Shown: positions 48,100-59,016 of the stretch, one piece after another | How positions within the stretch are numbered: the stretch's first letter is position 1 | How the letters are laid out: each line of letters begins with the position of its first letter | Source: Erythrobacteraceae bacterium | GTDB lineage: Bacteria; Pseudomonadota; Alphaproteobacteria; Sphingomonadales; Sphingomonadaceae | Assembly (NCBI GenBank): GCA_024642525.1 | Contig: JAHEAX010000004.1 | Coordinates: 81,689-145,688, forward strand | Direction of reading: 5' to 3' | Length of the DNA: 64,000 bases | Position numbers and translations under genes: made by a program | Notes under the pieces: model-generated | Database searches by the model: none | What the model was told of the DNA's origin: nothing | Seen by the model: the letters and a program-made list of their open reading frames with translations, nothing else

Positions 48100-49348
48100 T
48101 TCGAAGGGAGGTGGGCCGTGGAAACGCTTTAGCGCGCTTTCATGGCAACGCCGGAGCGCTTACGCTGCGGTCATCGTCATAACGGTCCTTCTTGCTGTCC
48201 GCGCAGCCGAGCTGCCCCTCGTTACAGTCGCCAACCGGAGCAATCCTGTTCTGGCGGACCGAATCGGGAGCAGCCACAAAGCCGCCCTGACGCTGCTCAT
48301 GATCGAGGGGGTCAAGGACCCCAAGGTGCTGTCCAGCCAGCGCATCATTGATGCCGCCCGTGCGCGGCTGCGTGAAAACCCGCTGGATGCACCCGCTATG
48401 CGGGCGCTGGCGTTCCATTACAGCCTCGTTGGAAGCAAGAAGAAATCGGCTGAGCTGGCCAAAATGGCGTCTGAAATGTCACGGCGGGAACGGCTTGCCC
48501 AATTGCTGCTGGCACAGGATGCCGCCGAAAAGGGCGATGGCGCCGTTGCCATGGAGCACTTCGACCTTGCCTTGCGGACCACTGAAAGCGGCCGCGAGCA
48601 GATATTCGAATTGCTTACCAAGAGCGGCGATAACCCCGAAGTATTCGCGGCCCTTTTGCCGCTCGCGACGGACAAGTCGGCATGGATGCCGGACTATCTC
48701 CTCTATTCGTCACGCAATTCCCCTACCGGGCCGAAAAACGCGGCAAAGCTGCTGTTGGCGGGCGATGTGAACGCCAAGCGCAAAATCATCGATACCGTGG
48801 GAACAGAGATTCTTACCCTGCTGGCAATTCGCGGCGAATATGGCGACCTGCGCCAGCTTTATGGGCTGATGAGCGCGGGCCGTGACGATATTACCAGAGA
48901 TGCCCGTATTACGAAGCAGACGATGGTCGCCGATGCCGGCCCATTGGCATGGACTGCGGTCAATGATGTCTCCGTCGGTGCAGCCATTGGCAATGACAAA
49001 GCCGGCAAGACCGTGGCGAGCGCATACGCGTCGCGCAATTCGGGTGGTGTAGCCATCCGCCGGATTTTGGCGTTGCCGCCGGGAACGTATCGCCTTGCCG
49101 AGAACCGCCGCCTGCTGGTGGAAAGCGACGGCGCGAAGGCATATTGGACAATGAAATGCCCGTCCCTGCCCGGAAGCCCGGTAATCTGGACAGGCCCCCA
49201 GGACCAGGTAGGCTACAGCGCCAAGGGTCTTCCTGGCCCCAGTATCAGCAAGAACTGCCCCGTGCAGGAACTGGAACTGAACATGGTGGGCGGCAGCGCA
49301 CTGTCGGGCGTCGAGTTGGTGATCGAGAATTTCAATCTGCTTCGTTGA
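48077..49348 (+). CDS. Membrane-anchored TPR-like protein of unknown function linked to the kinase
   Basis: About 423 residues. One membrane helix near the N-terminus (AVIVITVLLAVRAAELPL) is followed by a helical, TPR-like region (DAPAMRALAFHYSLVGSKKK to about residue 200). A C-terminal beta-rich domain has two cysteines. I recognise no catalytic motif. The start must lie before the helix, and the only ATGs there are in the kinase tail repeat, so it overlaps the kinase by 23 bases. A strong AAGGGAGG sits after, not before, these codons. It probably belongs to export or assembly. Confidence 0.6.
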   Translation: MARSRKTNSKGGGPWKRFSALSWQRRSAYAAVIVITVLLAVRAAELPLVTVANRSNPVLADRIGSSHKAALTLLMIEGVKDPKVLSSQRIIDAARARLRENPLDAPAMRALAFHYSLVGSKKKSAELAKMASEMSRRERLAQLLLAQDAAEKGDGAVAMEHFDLALRTTESGREQIFELLTKSGDNPEVFAALLPLATDKSAWMPDYLLYSSRNSPTGPKNAAKLLLAGDVNAKRKIIDTVGTEILTLLAIRGEYGDLRQLYGLMSAGRDDITRDARITKQTMVADAGPLAWTAVNDVSVGAAIGNDKAGKTVASAYASRNSGGVAIRRILALPPGTYRLAENRRLLVESDGAKAYWTMKCPSLPGSPVIWTGPQDQVGYSAKGLPGPSISKNCPVQELELNMVGGSALSGVELVIENFNLLR

Positions 49349-49378
49349 TGAACTGCCACGTGGCGTGGGATTTTCGTT

Positions 49379-50500
49379 GTGACCGCAATCGAGCCTGATT
49401 TTGATGTTGTCGTAATCGGCGCGGGCGTCATCGGACTGTCCGCTGCCGTGGCTGCGGCAGAAGCGGGCAGGTCTGTCCTGATATTGGAGCGGAACGCCGA
49501 TTTCGGTCAGGAAACCAGCTCTCGCAACAGCGAAGTGATCCACGCGGGTATCTATTATCCGGCAGGCTCCCTCAAGGCGGAAATGTGCGTCGCAGGGCGT
49601 CACCGGCTTTACGAGTTTGCAGCAAGGCACAATGTGCCTTTCCGCCAATGCGGAAAGCTGATCGTTGCAAATGGCGATGCGCAATCTGCCGCGCTTGCCG
49701 GAATTGAACAGCGCGCCTGTGCCAATGGTGTGAACGATCTGCAGTTTCTCGGCCAATCTGAAATCGCCGGTCTGGAACCTGCACTAAATGCGACGGCGGG
49801 CCTGTTTTCGCCTTCAACGGGCATTATTGATTCCCATTCCTATATGATGGCCCTGCTTGGCCTCGCTGAGAATTCCTGCGCGCAGCTGGTAACGCACTGC
49901 GAGGTTTCGGAGATCAGGCGGGAAGGGAGGCTGTGGCGAGTGGTGGCGGGACATTCACCAGACGACAGCATCCTGGCGCGTGCAGTGATCAATTGCGCGG
50001 GGCTGATGGCAGCCAGTGTGGCAGCCCGAATCGAGGGGCTGGGTGCGACGCACGTACCGCACATGCACTATGCAAAAGGTGCTTATTTCGCCTACGGAGC
50101 GACGGTCCCCTTCTCTCACCTCATCTATCCCATGCCAGAGCCGGGCGGTCTGGGCACACATCTGACACTGGATCTGGCCGGCCGGGCGAGGTTCGGGCCG
50201 GATGTGACCTGGATTGACGATCTCGACTACGCTGTTGACCCATCGAAAAAAGAGCAATTCGCTGCTTCGGTCCGGCAGTTCTGGCCCGATGTCGATGCTG
50301 AGCGGCTGTACCCTGATTATGCAGGGATACGGCCCAAGATAACCGGTCCCGGCGAACCTGCGGCCGATTTCCAGATTTCGGGACCTGATGACCACGGACT
50401 TCAGGGCATCGTCAATTTGTTCGGGATTGAATCCCCGGGCCTGACGGCCTCGCTTCCACTGGGCGAACGCGCCGCAGCGCTGGTCTGGCAAGGGGTTTAA
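49379..50500 (+). CDS. FAD-dependent oxidoreductase (DAO/L-2-hydroxyglutarate oxidase-like)
   Basis: A 373-residue flavoprotein. The FAD-binding motif VVVIGAGVIGLSAAVAAAEAG is at about residues 10-30, and SSRNSEVIHAGIYYPAGSLK matches LhgO-type enzymes that oxidise 2-hydroxy acids. The C-terminal GIRPKITGPGE and FGIESPGLTASLPLG are also typical of that group. It starts with GTG, 30 bases after the previous gene. A role in the glycan pathway is not obvious; it could oxidise a 2-oxoglutarate-derived by-product of sugar dehydrogenation. Confidence 0.8.
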   Translation: MTAIEPDFDVVVIGAGVIGLSAAVAAAEAGRSVLILERNADFGQETSSRNSEVIHAGIYYPAGSLKAEMCVAGRHRLYEFAARHNVPFRQCGKLIVANGDAQSAALAGIEQRACANGVNDLQFLGQSEIAGLEPALNATAGLFSPSTGIIDSHSYMMALLGLAENSCAQLVTHCEVSEIRREGRLWRVVAGHSPDDSILARAVINCAGLMAASVAARIEGLGATHVPHMHYAKGAYFAYGATVPFSHLIYPMPEPGGLGTHLTLDLAGRARFGPDVTWIDDLDYAVDPSKKEQFAASVRQFWPDVDAERLYPDYAGIRPKITGPGEPAADFQISGPDDHGLQGIVNLFGIESPGLTASLPLGERAAALVWQGV

Positions 50501-51673
<1,173 letters not shown>

Positions 51674-51674
<1 letters not shown>

Positions 51675-52273
51675 TGGCCTGCACTATCCATCCCAGCGCC
51701 ATCGTAGATGAAGGCGCACAGATAGGCGATGGTTCGCGCATCTGGCATTTTGTCCATGTCTGTGGCGGCGCCCGCATTGGCGACGGTGTTTCCCTTGGCC
51801 AAGGCGTTTTCGTGGGCAACAAGGTCAGCATTGGCGACCGGTGCAAGATCCAGAACAATGTCTCTGTCTATGACAATGTGACACTCGAAGACGGCGTTTT
51901 CTGCGGGCCCAGCATGGTGTTCACCAATGTCTACAATCCGCGCGCGCTGGTTGAACGCAAAGACGAATATCGCGACACGCTGGTGCGCGAGGGGGCGTCG
52001 CTCGGTGCAAATTGTACAATAGTTTGCGGTGTGACCGTTGGCAGCTTCGCGTTTGTCGCCGCCGGGGCGGTGGTGAACCGGGATGTGCCTGACTTCGCGC
52101 TGGTGGCGGGGGTTCCTGCGCGCCAGATCGGCTGGATGAGCGCCCACGGCGAAAAGCTGGATCTTCCCATTGCCGGCAATGGCGAGGCGGTTTGCTCGGT
52201 CACAGGCGATATATATAGCCTGTCGGGCGAAAAACTGGCCCGCCAATCAGGCAAGGATGGTGTTCCGTCATGA
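51674..52273 (+). CDS. wbpD: UDP-3-amino-uronic acid N-acetyltransferase (WbpD/WlbB)
   Basis: A 199-residue left-handed beta-helix acetyltransferase that acetylates the 3-amino group to give UDP-GlcNAc(3NAc)A. Signature parts are [20 protein letters not shown] (residues 6-25), [22 protein letters not shown] and [18 protein letters not shown], a loop typical of WbpD. The start is ATG 51674, overlapping the wlbA stop (TGATG), and the end overlaps the aminotransferase by ATGA. Confidence 0.9.
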
Positions 52274-53388
52274 TCCCGTTTGTCGATCTTGCAGCCCAGC
52301 GCGCGCGCCTCAAACCCCAGATTGATGCCGCGATTGCCGGTGTTTTTGATCATGGCCAGTTCATCCTTGGGCCGGAAGTTGCTGAACTGGAAAGCGAGCT
52401 TGCCGCGCGTGCCGGGACGGAATTCTGCATCTCCTGCGCGAATGGCACAGATGCATTGCAAGCTGCCCTGATGGGCCTCGGGATCGGCCCGGGCGATGAA
52501 GTTATCACGCCCAGCTTCAGCTATATCGCAACGGCCGAAGCAGCAGCCCTGCTCGGTGCCGTGCCCGTGTATGTTGACATTGATCCTGCCAGCTACAACA
52601 TCGACCCTGCAGTTATTGAAGCGGCGATTACGTCGCGGACCAAGGCCATCATACCGGTGTCGCTCTATGGTCAGTGTGCCGATTTCGACACGATCAACCA
52701 AGTCGCAGAAAAGCATGGTCTGTTCGTTATTGAGGATGGCGCGCAGAGTTTCGGCGCGCGTTACAAGTCGGGCGCTTCATGTGGGCTGACGACAATCGCG
52801 ACGACCAGCTTCTTCCCGTCCAAGCCGCTCGGCTGTTACGGCGATGGAGGAGCGATATTCACCAATGACGCTGAACTCGCCAAGGTTGTTCGGCAGATTG
52901 TCCGCCATGGCCAGGACCGGCGCTATCACCACATTCGCATCGGCATAAACAGCCGGCTGGATACATTGCAGGCTGCAATCCTGTTGCAGAAGCTTACGAT
53001 TTTCGATGACGAGATTGCCCAGCGCAATGTCGCTGCCCGATATTACGACGAAGCGCTGGCAAACGTTCCGGGAATAGTGCTGCCGCAGATCGGGCCTGAA
53101 AATCTTTGCGCTTGGGCGCAATACACCGTGCGTGTCGAAAACCGTGATGCAGTGCAGTCAGCGCTGAAGGACGCAGGCATTCCCAGCACCGTGCACTATC
53201 CGGTGCCGCTGGCGAGGCAACCAGCTGTATCGTCTCTTCAATCCGTCCATTTGCCGCATAGTGAGGAAGCATCGAGGACGGTTCTAAGCCTTCCCATGCA
53301 CCCATATCTTGATCGCGACACAATTGATATGATCGCAACATCCCTCAATTCAGCTGTCGAAACGGCTTCTGCAGCACCTGCAATCTGA
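52270..53388 (+). CDS. wbpE: UDP-3-oxo-uronic acid aminotransferase (WbpE/WlbC), PLP-dependent
   Basis: A 372-residue DegT/DnrJ/EryC1/StrS enzyme that places the 3-amino group using glutamate. The PLP lysine is Lys185 ([14 protein letters not shown]), with Asp156 in [24 protein letters not shown] and [14 protein letters not shown] are typical WbpE/WlbC features. With wlbA before it, the pair can recycle NAD and 2-oxoglutarate/glutamate as known for this pathway. It starts inside the wbpD stop. Confidence 0.92.
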   Translation: MIPFVDLAAQRARLKPQIDAAIAGVFDHGQFILGPEVAELESELAARAGTEFCISCANGTDALQAALMGLGIGPGDEVITPSFSYIATAEAAALLGAVPVYVDIDPASYNIDPAVIEAAITSRTKAIIPVSLYGQCADFDTINQVAEKHGLFVIEDGAQSFGARYKSGASCGLTTIATTSFFPSKPLGCYGDGGAIFTNDAELAKVVRQIVRHGQDRRYHHIRIGINSRLDTLQAAILLQKLTIFDDEIAQRNVAARYYDEALANVPGIVLPQIGPENLCAWAQYTVRVENRDAVQSALKDAGIPSTVHYPVPLARQPAVSSLQSVHLPHSEEASRTVLSLPMHPYLDRDTIDMIATSLNSAVETASAAPAI

Positions 53389-53433
53389 CACACGAACACA
53401 GAACCCGGCAGACATGCCTGGTTGGAGAATAAC

Positions 53434-54435
53434 ATGAATATCCAAGGCAAAAACCTGCTGGTCATCGGTGGCGGCGGGCTGATCGGCTCCCACACTGTCG
53501 ATGCTCTACTGAAGCATGATGTCGGTTCGGTCCGGATTTATGACAATTTTGCCCGCGGCAGCAGGGAAAACCTGCAGGACGCGCTGAAGGATCCACGCTG
53601 CAAGGTCTATGATGTTGGCGGTGATATTCTCCAGACGGATATTCTGGACTCGGCCATGAAGGGTATGGACGGTGTGTTCCATTTCGCCGCCCTGTGGCTC
53701 CTCCAATGCCACGAATACCCGCGTTCGGCGTTCAATGTGAACGTGGCCGGGACATTCAACGTAATGGATGCGTGCGTTCGCAACGGTATCGAGCGGCTGG
53801 TCTATTCCTCTTCTGCGTCCGTTTATGGCGATGCAGTGACAGACCCGATGGAAGAAGATCACCCGTTCAACAACCAGAACTTCTACGGCGCGACCAAGAT
53901 CTGCGGAGAGGCCATGCTGCGGGCCTATCACCACCGCTATGGTCTCGATTTCGTCGGATTGCGCTATATGAATGTCTATGGCCCACGTCAGGATTACCAT
54001 GGCGCTTATATCGCCGTGATCATGAAGATGCTCGACGCGATTGACCGCGGCGATGCACCGACCATCATGGGCGATGGTTCAGAAGCGTTCGACTTTGTGG
54101 CCGTTGAAGACTGCGCGCTGGCCAATGTTTGCGCGATGACGTCTGCTGCCACCGACGAGTTCTATAATGTCGGCACCGGCGTGCGAACCAGCCTCAAGGA
54201 ACTGGCGGAAAAGCTCATCCGGCTTACCGGAAGCGACAAGGAAATCCAGTATGCTGAGCGCAGCCAGGCCACGCTGGTGCGTAACCGCATCGGTAGCCCG
54301 AAGAAGGCTAGCGCCGAAATCGGCTTCACCTCTGAAATTGATCTTGATGAAGGTCTGCGCCGCCTGATCGAATGGCGTGCGGGCCACAAGGAGGCGGTTG
54401 CAGCGCGCCGCATTGCCGTTGGACTTGCAGAATGA
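53434..54435 (+). CDS. NAD-dependent epimerase/dehydratase (extended SDR)
   Basis: A 333-residue protein. The NAD motif is VIGGGGLIGSHTVD, the catalytic triad is YSSSASVYG with NFYGATKICGE (Tyr-x3-Lys), and GLRYMNVYGPRQD follows. AALWLLQCHEYPRSAFNVN is a distinctive region seen in SDRs of several polysaccharide clusters, with unproven activity. GGAG precedes ATG 53434. It overlaps the second aminotransferase gene, so the pair may act one after the other on one sugar nucleotide. Confidence 0.83.
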   Translation: MNIQGKNLLVIGGGGLIGSHTVDALLKHDVGSVRIYDNFARGSRENLQDALKDPRCKVYDVGGDILQTDILDSAMKGMDGVFHFAALWLLQCHEYPRSAFNVNVAGTFNVMDACVRNGIERLVYSSSASVYGDAVTDPMEEDHPFNNQNFYGATKICGEAMLRAYHHRYGLDFVGLRYMNVYGPRQDYHGAYIAVIMKMLDAIDRGDAPTIMGDGSEAFDFVAVEDCALANVCAMTSAATDEFYNVGTGVRTSLKELAEKLIRLTGSDKEIQYAERSQATLVRNRIGSPKKASAEIGFTSEIDLDEGLRRLIEWRAGHKEAVAARRIAVGLAE

Positions 54436-55616
54436 GCAACGACCCCGTCATGAATGTGCCGATCGCGCGAACTGCACTGACCGAAGCGGAAATTGAAAGC
54501 GTGCTTGGCCCGCTGCGTAGCGGCTGGCTGGTGCAAGGCCCCAAGGTGCGTGAATTCGAAACCAAGTGGAGCGATTTCACCAGCTCGGGCCATTCGCTGG
54601 CCGTTACTTCCTGCACCACGGGCCTGCACCTTGCTGCCGTTGCGTTGGGGTTGAGCGCGGGTGATGAAGTTATCGTGCCAGCATTTACCTGGATCGCCAC
54701 TGCCAACATCGTGGAACATCAGCAGGCCACGACCGTGTTCTGCGATATTGACCTTGATACCTTCAATATCGACATAGCGTCGATGGAAGCGGCGATTACG
54801 CCTCGTACCAAAGGCATAATCCCGGTCCATCTTTTCGGCCTTCCGGCCAATATGGATGCCGTCAATGCCTTGGCGAAAAAGCATGGGCTGTGGGTGATCG
54901 AAGACGCGGCCTGCGGTTTCGGCGCGACATATAACGGACAGCATGTCGGCACCCTTGGCGATGCTGGTTCGTTCAGCTTCCATCCCCGCAAGGCCATCAC
55001 CACTGGTGAAGGCGGGATGGTTACTACCAATAATGCCGACCTTGCCGAAACTATCCGTCAGCTGCGCGATCATGGCGCTGCCATGTCCGACCACCAGCGG
55101 CATCTTGGCCCCCGGCCTTATCTCCTGGCGGATCACCCGCTTGCAGGATACAATCAACGGATGACGGATTTCCAGGCGGCTCTGGGTGCAGCCCAGATGG
55201 ACCGCGCGGCTCAGATCGTGGAAGAACGTCGCCGCCTCGCCGCCCGATTTGATGACGCTTTCGCCGGGCTGGATTGGCTTCGCACGCCGCAGGAACCGGA
55301 AGGCTGCAAGCATAGCTATCAAAGCTATCCCTGCCTGTTCAAGCCGTCGGAAATCACCACGTCATCTGTCAAGCGGATCAATGCAGAGCGTAACGCTTGG
55401 ATGGAAGAGTTGCAGGCTGCGGGTGTTTCCACCCGGCCCGCCACCCATGCAGTTCACATGCTCACCTATTACCGCGAGAAATATGGACTGCGCGAAGAAG
55501 ACATGCCTAATGCCTTTGCGGCCAATGACTGTTCGATTTCGCTGCCCCTGTTCCACGGCATGACAGAGGTGGAACAGGACCACGTCATCGCTGCAGTATT
55601 GCAGGGGCCTGCTTGA
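54432..55616 (+). CDS. Second DegT/DnrJ-family sugar aminotransferase
   Basis: A 394-residue PLP enzyme. The Schiff-base lysine is Lys187 (SFHPRKAITTGEGGMV) and Asp158 is in VIEDAACGFGA. Unlike the wbpE product it has the SFHPRKAITTGEGG form common in 4-amino-sugar aminotransferases (perosamine, AAT-like). It would aminate the keto sugar made by the overlapping epimerase/dehydratase. The product is unknown. It is in an ATGA overlap with the gene before it and four bases from the asparagine synthase-like gene. Confidence 0.87.
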   Translation: MSNDPVMNVPIARTALTEAEIESVLGPLRSGWLVQGPKVREFETKWSDFTSSGHSLAVTSCTTGLHLAAVALGLSAGDEVIVPAFTWIATANIVEHQQATTVFCDIDLDTFNIDIASMEAAITPRTKGIIPVHLFGLPANMDAVNALAKKHGLWVIEDAACGFGATYNGQHVGTLGDAGSFSFHPRKAITTGEGGMVTTNNADLAETIRQLRDHGAAMSDHQRHLGPRPYLLADHPLAGYNQRMTDFQAALGAAQMDRAAQIVEERRRLAARFDDAFAGLDWLRTPQEPEGCKHSYQSYPCLFKPSEITTSSVKRINAERNAWMEELQAAGVSTRPATHAVHMLTYYREKYGLREEDMPNAFAANDCSISLPLFHGMTEVEQDHVIAAVLQGPA

Positions 55617-55619
55617 ACC

Positions 55620-57503
55620 ATGTGCGGAATTGCCGGACTTATTCAGCTGGACGGTGCACCAGTAGCACGCGATGTTTTGCAGGGTATGACCGATGCAATT
55701 GCGCATCGCGGGCCGGATGGCGAAGGCGCCTGGCTCGAAGGTAACATCGGCCTCGGCCACCGGCGGCTGGCGATTATTGACCTGACTGATCAGGGCGCAC
55801 AACCGATGGTGAGTGTCGAGCACCGATTTGTGCTCGTATATAATGGCGAAATCTACAATTTCCGCGAGCTGCGCAGTGAACTCGAAGCTGCCGGTTACTG
55901 GTTCCGTTCCGATTGCGACACTGAAGTCCTGCTCAATGCATTTTCGCATTGGGGTACAGACGCCATTTCCCGCTTTAATGGCATGTTTGCCTTTGCCATT
56001 TGGGACCGCAAGGACCGCAGGCTGGTGCTGGCTCGGGACAGATATGGCATCAAGCCATTGTATGTCGCGCGCCAAGGCAACCGGTTCGCATTCGCGTCTG
56101 AGCAGAAGGCATTTCTCGCTGACCCAGCCTTCGCGCGAAACCTCGACAAGCAGGCGCTGGTTGAATATTTCACCTTTCAGAACCTGTTCACCGACAGGAC
56201 ACTGCTGCAGGATGTGGACCTGCTTCCCGCCGGTCATTTCGGCATATTGGATCTGGGCCAGCAGGACCCGGAACTGAAGCTTGTTCAATACTGGGATTAT
56301 GAATTCCGCGAACCGACAACACGGGCGAGCGATGATGAATATCGCGAAGAACTGGACCGGTTGTTCAACCAGGCAGTTAAGCGGCAGCTGGTCAGCGATG
56401 TTGAACTGGGCAGCTATCTCAGCGGGGGCATGGATTCAGGCTCGATTACCGCGATCGCGGCACAAAGCTTCCCCAATCTCAAGACATTCACCTGCGGTTT
56501 CGACCTTAGCTCTGCTTCGGGCATTGAGCTGGCATTTGACGAACGCGTTAAAGCAGAGGCCATGTCGGCCAAGTTCCGCACCGAGCATTATGAAATGGTT
56601 TTGAAAGCCGGTGATATGGAGCGGTCGCTTCCAGCACTTGCCTGGCACTTGGAAGAACCGCGCGTCGGCCAAAGCTACCCCAATTATTACGCCGCCCAAT
56701 TGGCCAGCCGCTTCGTCAAAGTGGTGATGTCAGGCGCTGGCGGTGATGAACTGTTTGGCGGCTATCCATGGCGCTATTACCGCGCAGCGGTCAGCGACGA
56801 TTTCGATCACTATGTCGACCAATATTACGGATATTGGCAGCGACTGGTGAACAACCGAGAATTGAAGCGCATCTTCGGACCGGTTTCGGGCGAAGTATCG
56901 ACTGACCCATCCGGCACAAGGGATATCTTCCGCGATGTGTTCGACACGCACCAGAACAAGCTGGAGCGGCCGGAGGACTATATCAATCATTCGCTTTATT
57001 TCGAAGCAAAGACCTTCCTTCACGGCTTGTTTGTGGTCGAGGACAAGCTTTCGATGGCCCACAGCCTCGAAACGCGCGTGCCTTTCATGGACAATGATCT
57101 GGTCGATTTTGCCATGCAATGCCCTGTCTCCCTCAAGCTGAACCGCTTGCAGGAAGTCGTGCGCATAAACGAAAACGATGTGACGAAGAAGGCGCAGGGC
57201 GTCTTCCAGAAGACAAACGACGGCAAGCAGATACTGCGCGACATGATGTCACGCTATATTCCCGACGAAGTCACCAAGGCGCAAAAACAAGGCTTTTCCT
57301 CGCCCGATGCCAGCTGGTTCAAGGGCGAAAGCATCGAATTTGTGCGGGATCGCCTGATGAATGGCGATGCTGCAATTTTCGATGTTCTGGACCGTTCAGC
57401 AGTGCATGATCTGGTGAATGAACATCTGGATGGAAAGGAAAACCGAAGACTGCTGATCTGGTCGCTCCTGAATGTGAACGAATGGATGGAGCAGGTTCTT
57501 TGA
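55620..57503 (+). CDS. Asparagine synthase-like glutamine amidotransferase
   Basis: A 627-residue AsnB-family protein. Cys2 (MCGIAGLIQ) is the glutaminase nucleophile; RGPDGEGAW and VYNGEIYNF confirm the N-terminal Ntn domain. The C-terminal ATP-pyrophosphatase loop is LSGGMDSGS at residues 267-275. In surface-polysaccharide clusters such proteins (WbpS in P. aeruginosa O6) turn uronic acids into uronamides. True asparagine synthesis is possible but less fitting in the middle of a sugar operon. Confidence 0.85.
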   Translation: MCGIAGLIQLDGAPVARDVLQGMTDAIAHRGPDGEGAWLEGNIGLGHRRLAIIDLTDQGAQPMVSVEHRFVLVYNGEIYNFRELRSELEAAGYWFRSDCDTEVLLNAFSHWGTDAISRFNGMFAFAIWDRKDRRLVLARDRYGIKPLYVARQGNRFAFASEQKAFLADPAFARNLDKQALVEYFTFQNLFTDRTLLQDVDLLPAGHFGILDLGQQDPELKLVQYWDYEFREPTTRASDDEYREELDRLFNQAVKRQLVSDVELGSYLSGGMDSGSITAIAAQSFPNLKTFTCGFDLSSASGIELAFDERVKAEAMSAKFRTEHYEMVLKAGDMERSLPALAWHLEEPRVGQSYPNYYAAQLASRFVKVVMSGAGGDELFGGYPWRYYRAAVSDDFDHYVDQYYGYWQRLVNNRELKRIFGPVSGEVSTDPSGTRDIFRDVFDTHQNKLERPEDYINHSLYFEAKTFLHGLFVVEDKLSMAHSLETRVPFMDNDLVDFAMQCPVSLKLNRLQEVVRINENDVTKKAQGVFQKTNDGKQILRDMMSRYIPDEVTKAQKQGFSSPDASWFKGESIEFVRDRLMNGDAAIFDVLDRSAVHDLVNEHLDGKENRRLLIWSLLNVNEWMEQVL

Positions 57504-58033
57504 CAGGCCTTCTCACACAGTTGCGGGAATTTCTCGCCGGTAGAAGGGCGGCCCTCAAGAAGGAATATGAACGCGTCCTTCCATTTGGCGACTATGTATC
57601 GGATCGATGGGAAAAGGCAGAAGCGCTAGGTTTCGGCAAGGGCGCCTCAATTTATGATAGCAGTCACGTGTTCGGAAACGTGAATGTCGGGGCTGGCACG
57701 TGGGTTGGCCCGTTCACAATTCTCGACGGGTCAGGCGGACTTGAAATTGGCAGTAATTGCTCGATTTCGGCAGGCGTCCAGATTTATAGCCACGACACGG
57801 TCGATTGGGCCGTCTCGGGCGGAAAAGAACCCTACCGATATGCCGCCACTTCGGTGGGTGATAATTGCTACATTGGTCCCAACACGGTCGTGGCCGCGGG
57901 CGTAACCATCGGTTCGGGATCTGTTATCGGTGCAAATAGCCTGGTGCTGCAAGACATTCCAGCGGGCTCGCGCGCCTACGGATCACCAGCCAAAATCGCG
58001 CATTCCACTGAAAATTCGATAGAAAAGTCATAA
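57500..58033 (+). CDS. Hexapeptide-repeat acyltransferase
   Basis: A 177-residue left-handed beta-helix protein. A helical lead (about 55 residues) precedes the repeats: [39 protein letters not shown] and [21 protein letters not shown]. The His in YSHDTVD is the usual general base of maltose/galactoside-type acetyltransferases. It probably acetylates the product of the second aminotransferase. I choose TTG 57500, which overlaps the AsnB stop and has GGAG before it; ATG 57482 is the alternative. Confidence 0.8.
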   Translation: MTGLLTQLREFLAGRRAALKKEYERVLPFGDYVSDRWEKAEALGFGKGASIYDSSHVFGNVNVGAGTWVGPFTILDGSGGLEIGSNCSISAGVQIYSHDTVDWAVSGGKEPYRYAATSVGDNCYIGPNTVVAAGVTIGSGSVIGANSLVLQDIPAGSRAYGSPAKIAHSTENSIEKS

Positions 58034-58034
58034 C

Positions 58035-59006
58035 ATGAACGATAAATTTGTTTTAACTTTCGACAATGCGCTGCGCGACGCGATCACGCTGGCCGGCAAT
58101 TATGCTTCCATCAGCGAAAGCTCGGGCGCAGAAAACCAGCAGCAGACCAACGAAGTTTTCTCAGAGAAGTGGGAAAAGTATTCCTCGGCTGACGAGTTGG
58201 AAAAATTCTACCAGTTCCAGCGCGATTGGTATCTTGCGCTATACGGCTTCGAAGATGAGGCCGCACTGAAAGCGCATCTGGCAAATTGCACGGTGATCCT
58301 GGATGCTGGCTGCGGGCTTGGGTACAAGGCTGCGTGGTTCGCTTCGCTGGCGCCGCACGCGCTGGTGATCGGCATCGATTATTCTGCCGCCGCGCGCCAG
58401 GCTTCTGAAATGTTCGCTGAACATGACAATCTTGTGTTCTTGCGCGGTGACATCGGATCGACGCCGTTCAAGACAGGTGCGGTTGATTATGTGAGCTGTG
58501 ATCAGGTGATCATGCACACTGAAGATCCTGATGCGACCTTCGCTGAACTCAGCCGTATAACAGAACCTGATGGCGGCCAGTTTGCGTGCTATTTCTACAC
58601 CAAGAAAGCCCTTCCACGCGAGCTGCTGGATGATTATTTCCGTCTGCATTGCAAGGAAGTGTCAACCGAACAATTGTGGGAAATGTCGGAGCAGCTCACC
58701 GAACTGGGCAAACGCCTGAGCGAGCTCAATACCGAAATCGACGTGCCTGAAATTCCGTTGATGGGCATCAAGGGCGGGAAGATGGATATCCAGCGGTTCA
58801 TCTACTGGAACTTCCTGAAGTGTTTCTGGAACCCGGAACTGGGCCATGACACCTCGCTGGTCACGAATTTTGACTGGTACAGCCCCAGCAATGCCCGGCG
58901 CTTCAGCGAAGCCGAGGTGCGCGCCCTGGTTTCTGCCAACAGCATGGAAATCGAATTCTTCAGGATGGAAGAGGCCGCTTACTCGGGCCGCTTTGTCCAC
59001 GGCTGA
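58035..59006 (+). CDS. SAM-dependent methyltransferase
   Basis: A 323-residue class I methyltransferase. The SAM motif VILDAGCGLGYKA is at residues 87-99, with IGIDYSAAARQA as motif post-I and YVSCDQVIMHTEDPDA as motif IV. An N-terminal helical part (residues 1-75) and a C-terminal extension are unusual and could bind a large acceptor. In this operon it most likely methylates a sugar residue or a sugar nucleotide. It begins two bases after the acyltransferase stop. Confidence 0.82.
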   Translation: MNDKFVLTFDNALRDAITLAGNYASISESSGAENQQQTNEVFSEKWEKYSSADELEKFYQFQRDWYLALYGFEDEAALKAHLANCTVILDAGCGLGYKAAWFASLAPHALVIGIDYSAAARQASEMFAEHDNLVFLRGDIGSTPFKTGAVDYVSCDQVIMHTEDPDATFAELSRITEPDGGQFACYFYTKKALPRELLDDYFRLHCKEVSTEQLWEMSEQLTELGKRLSELNTEIDVPEIPLMGIKGGKMDIQRFIYWNFLKCFWNPELGHDTSLVTNFDWYSPSNARRFSEAEVRALVSANSMEIEFFRMEEAAYSGRFVHG

Positions 59007-59016
59007 TAGCAAACCA

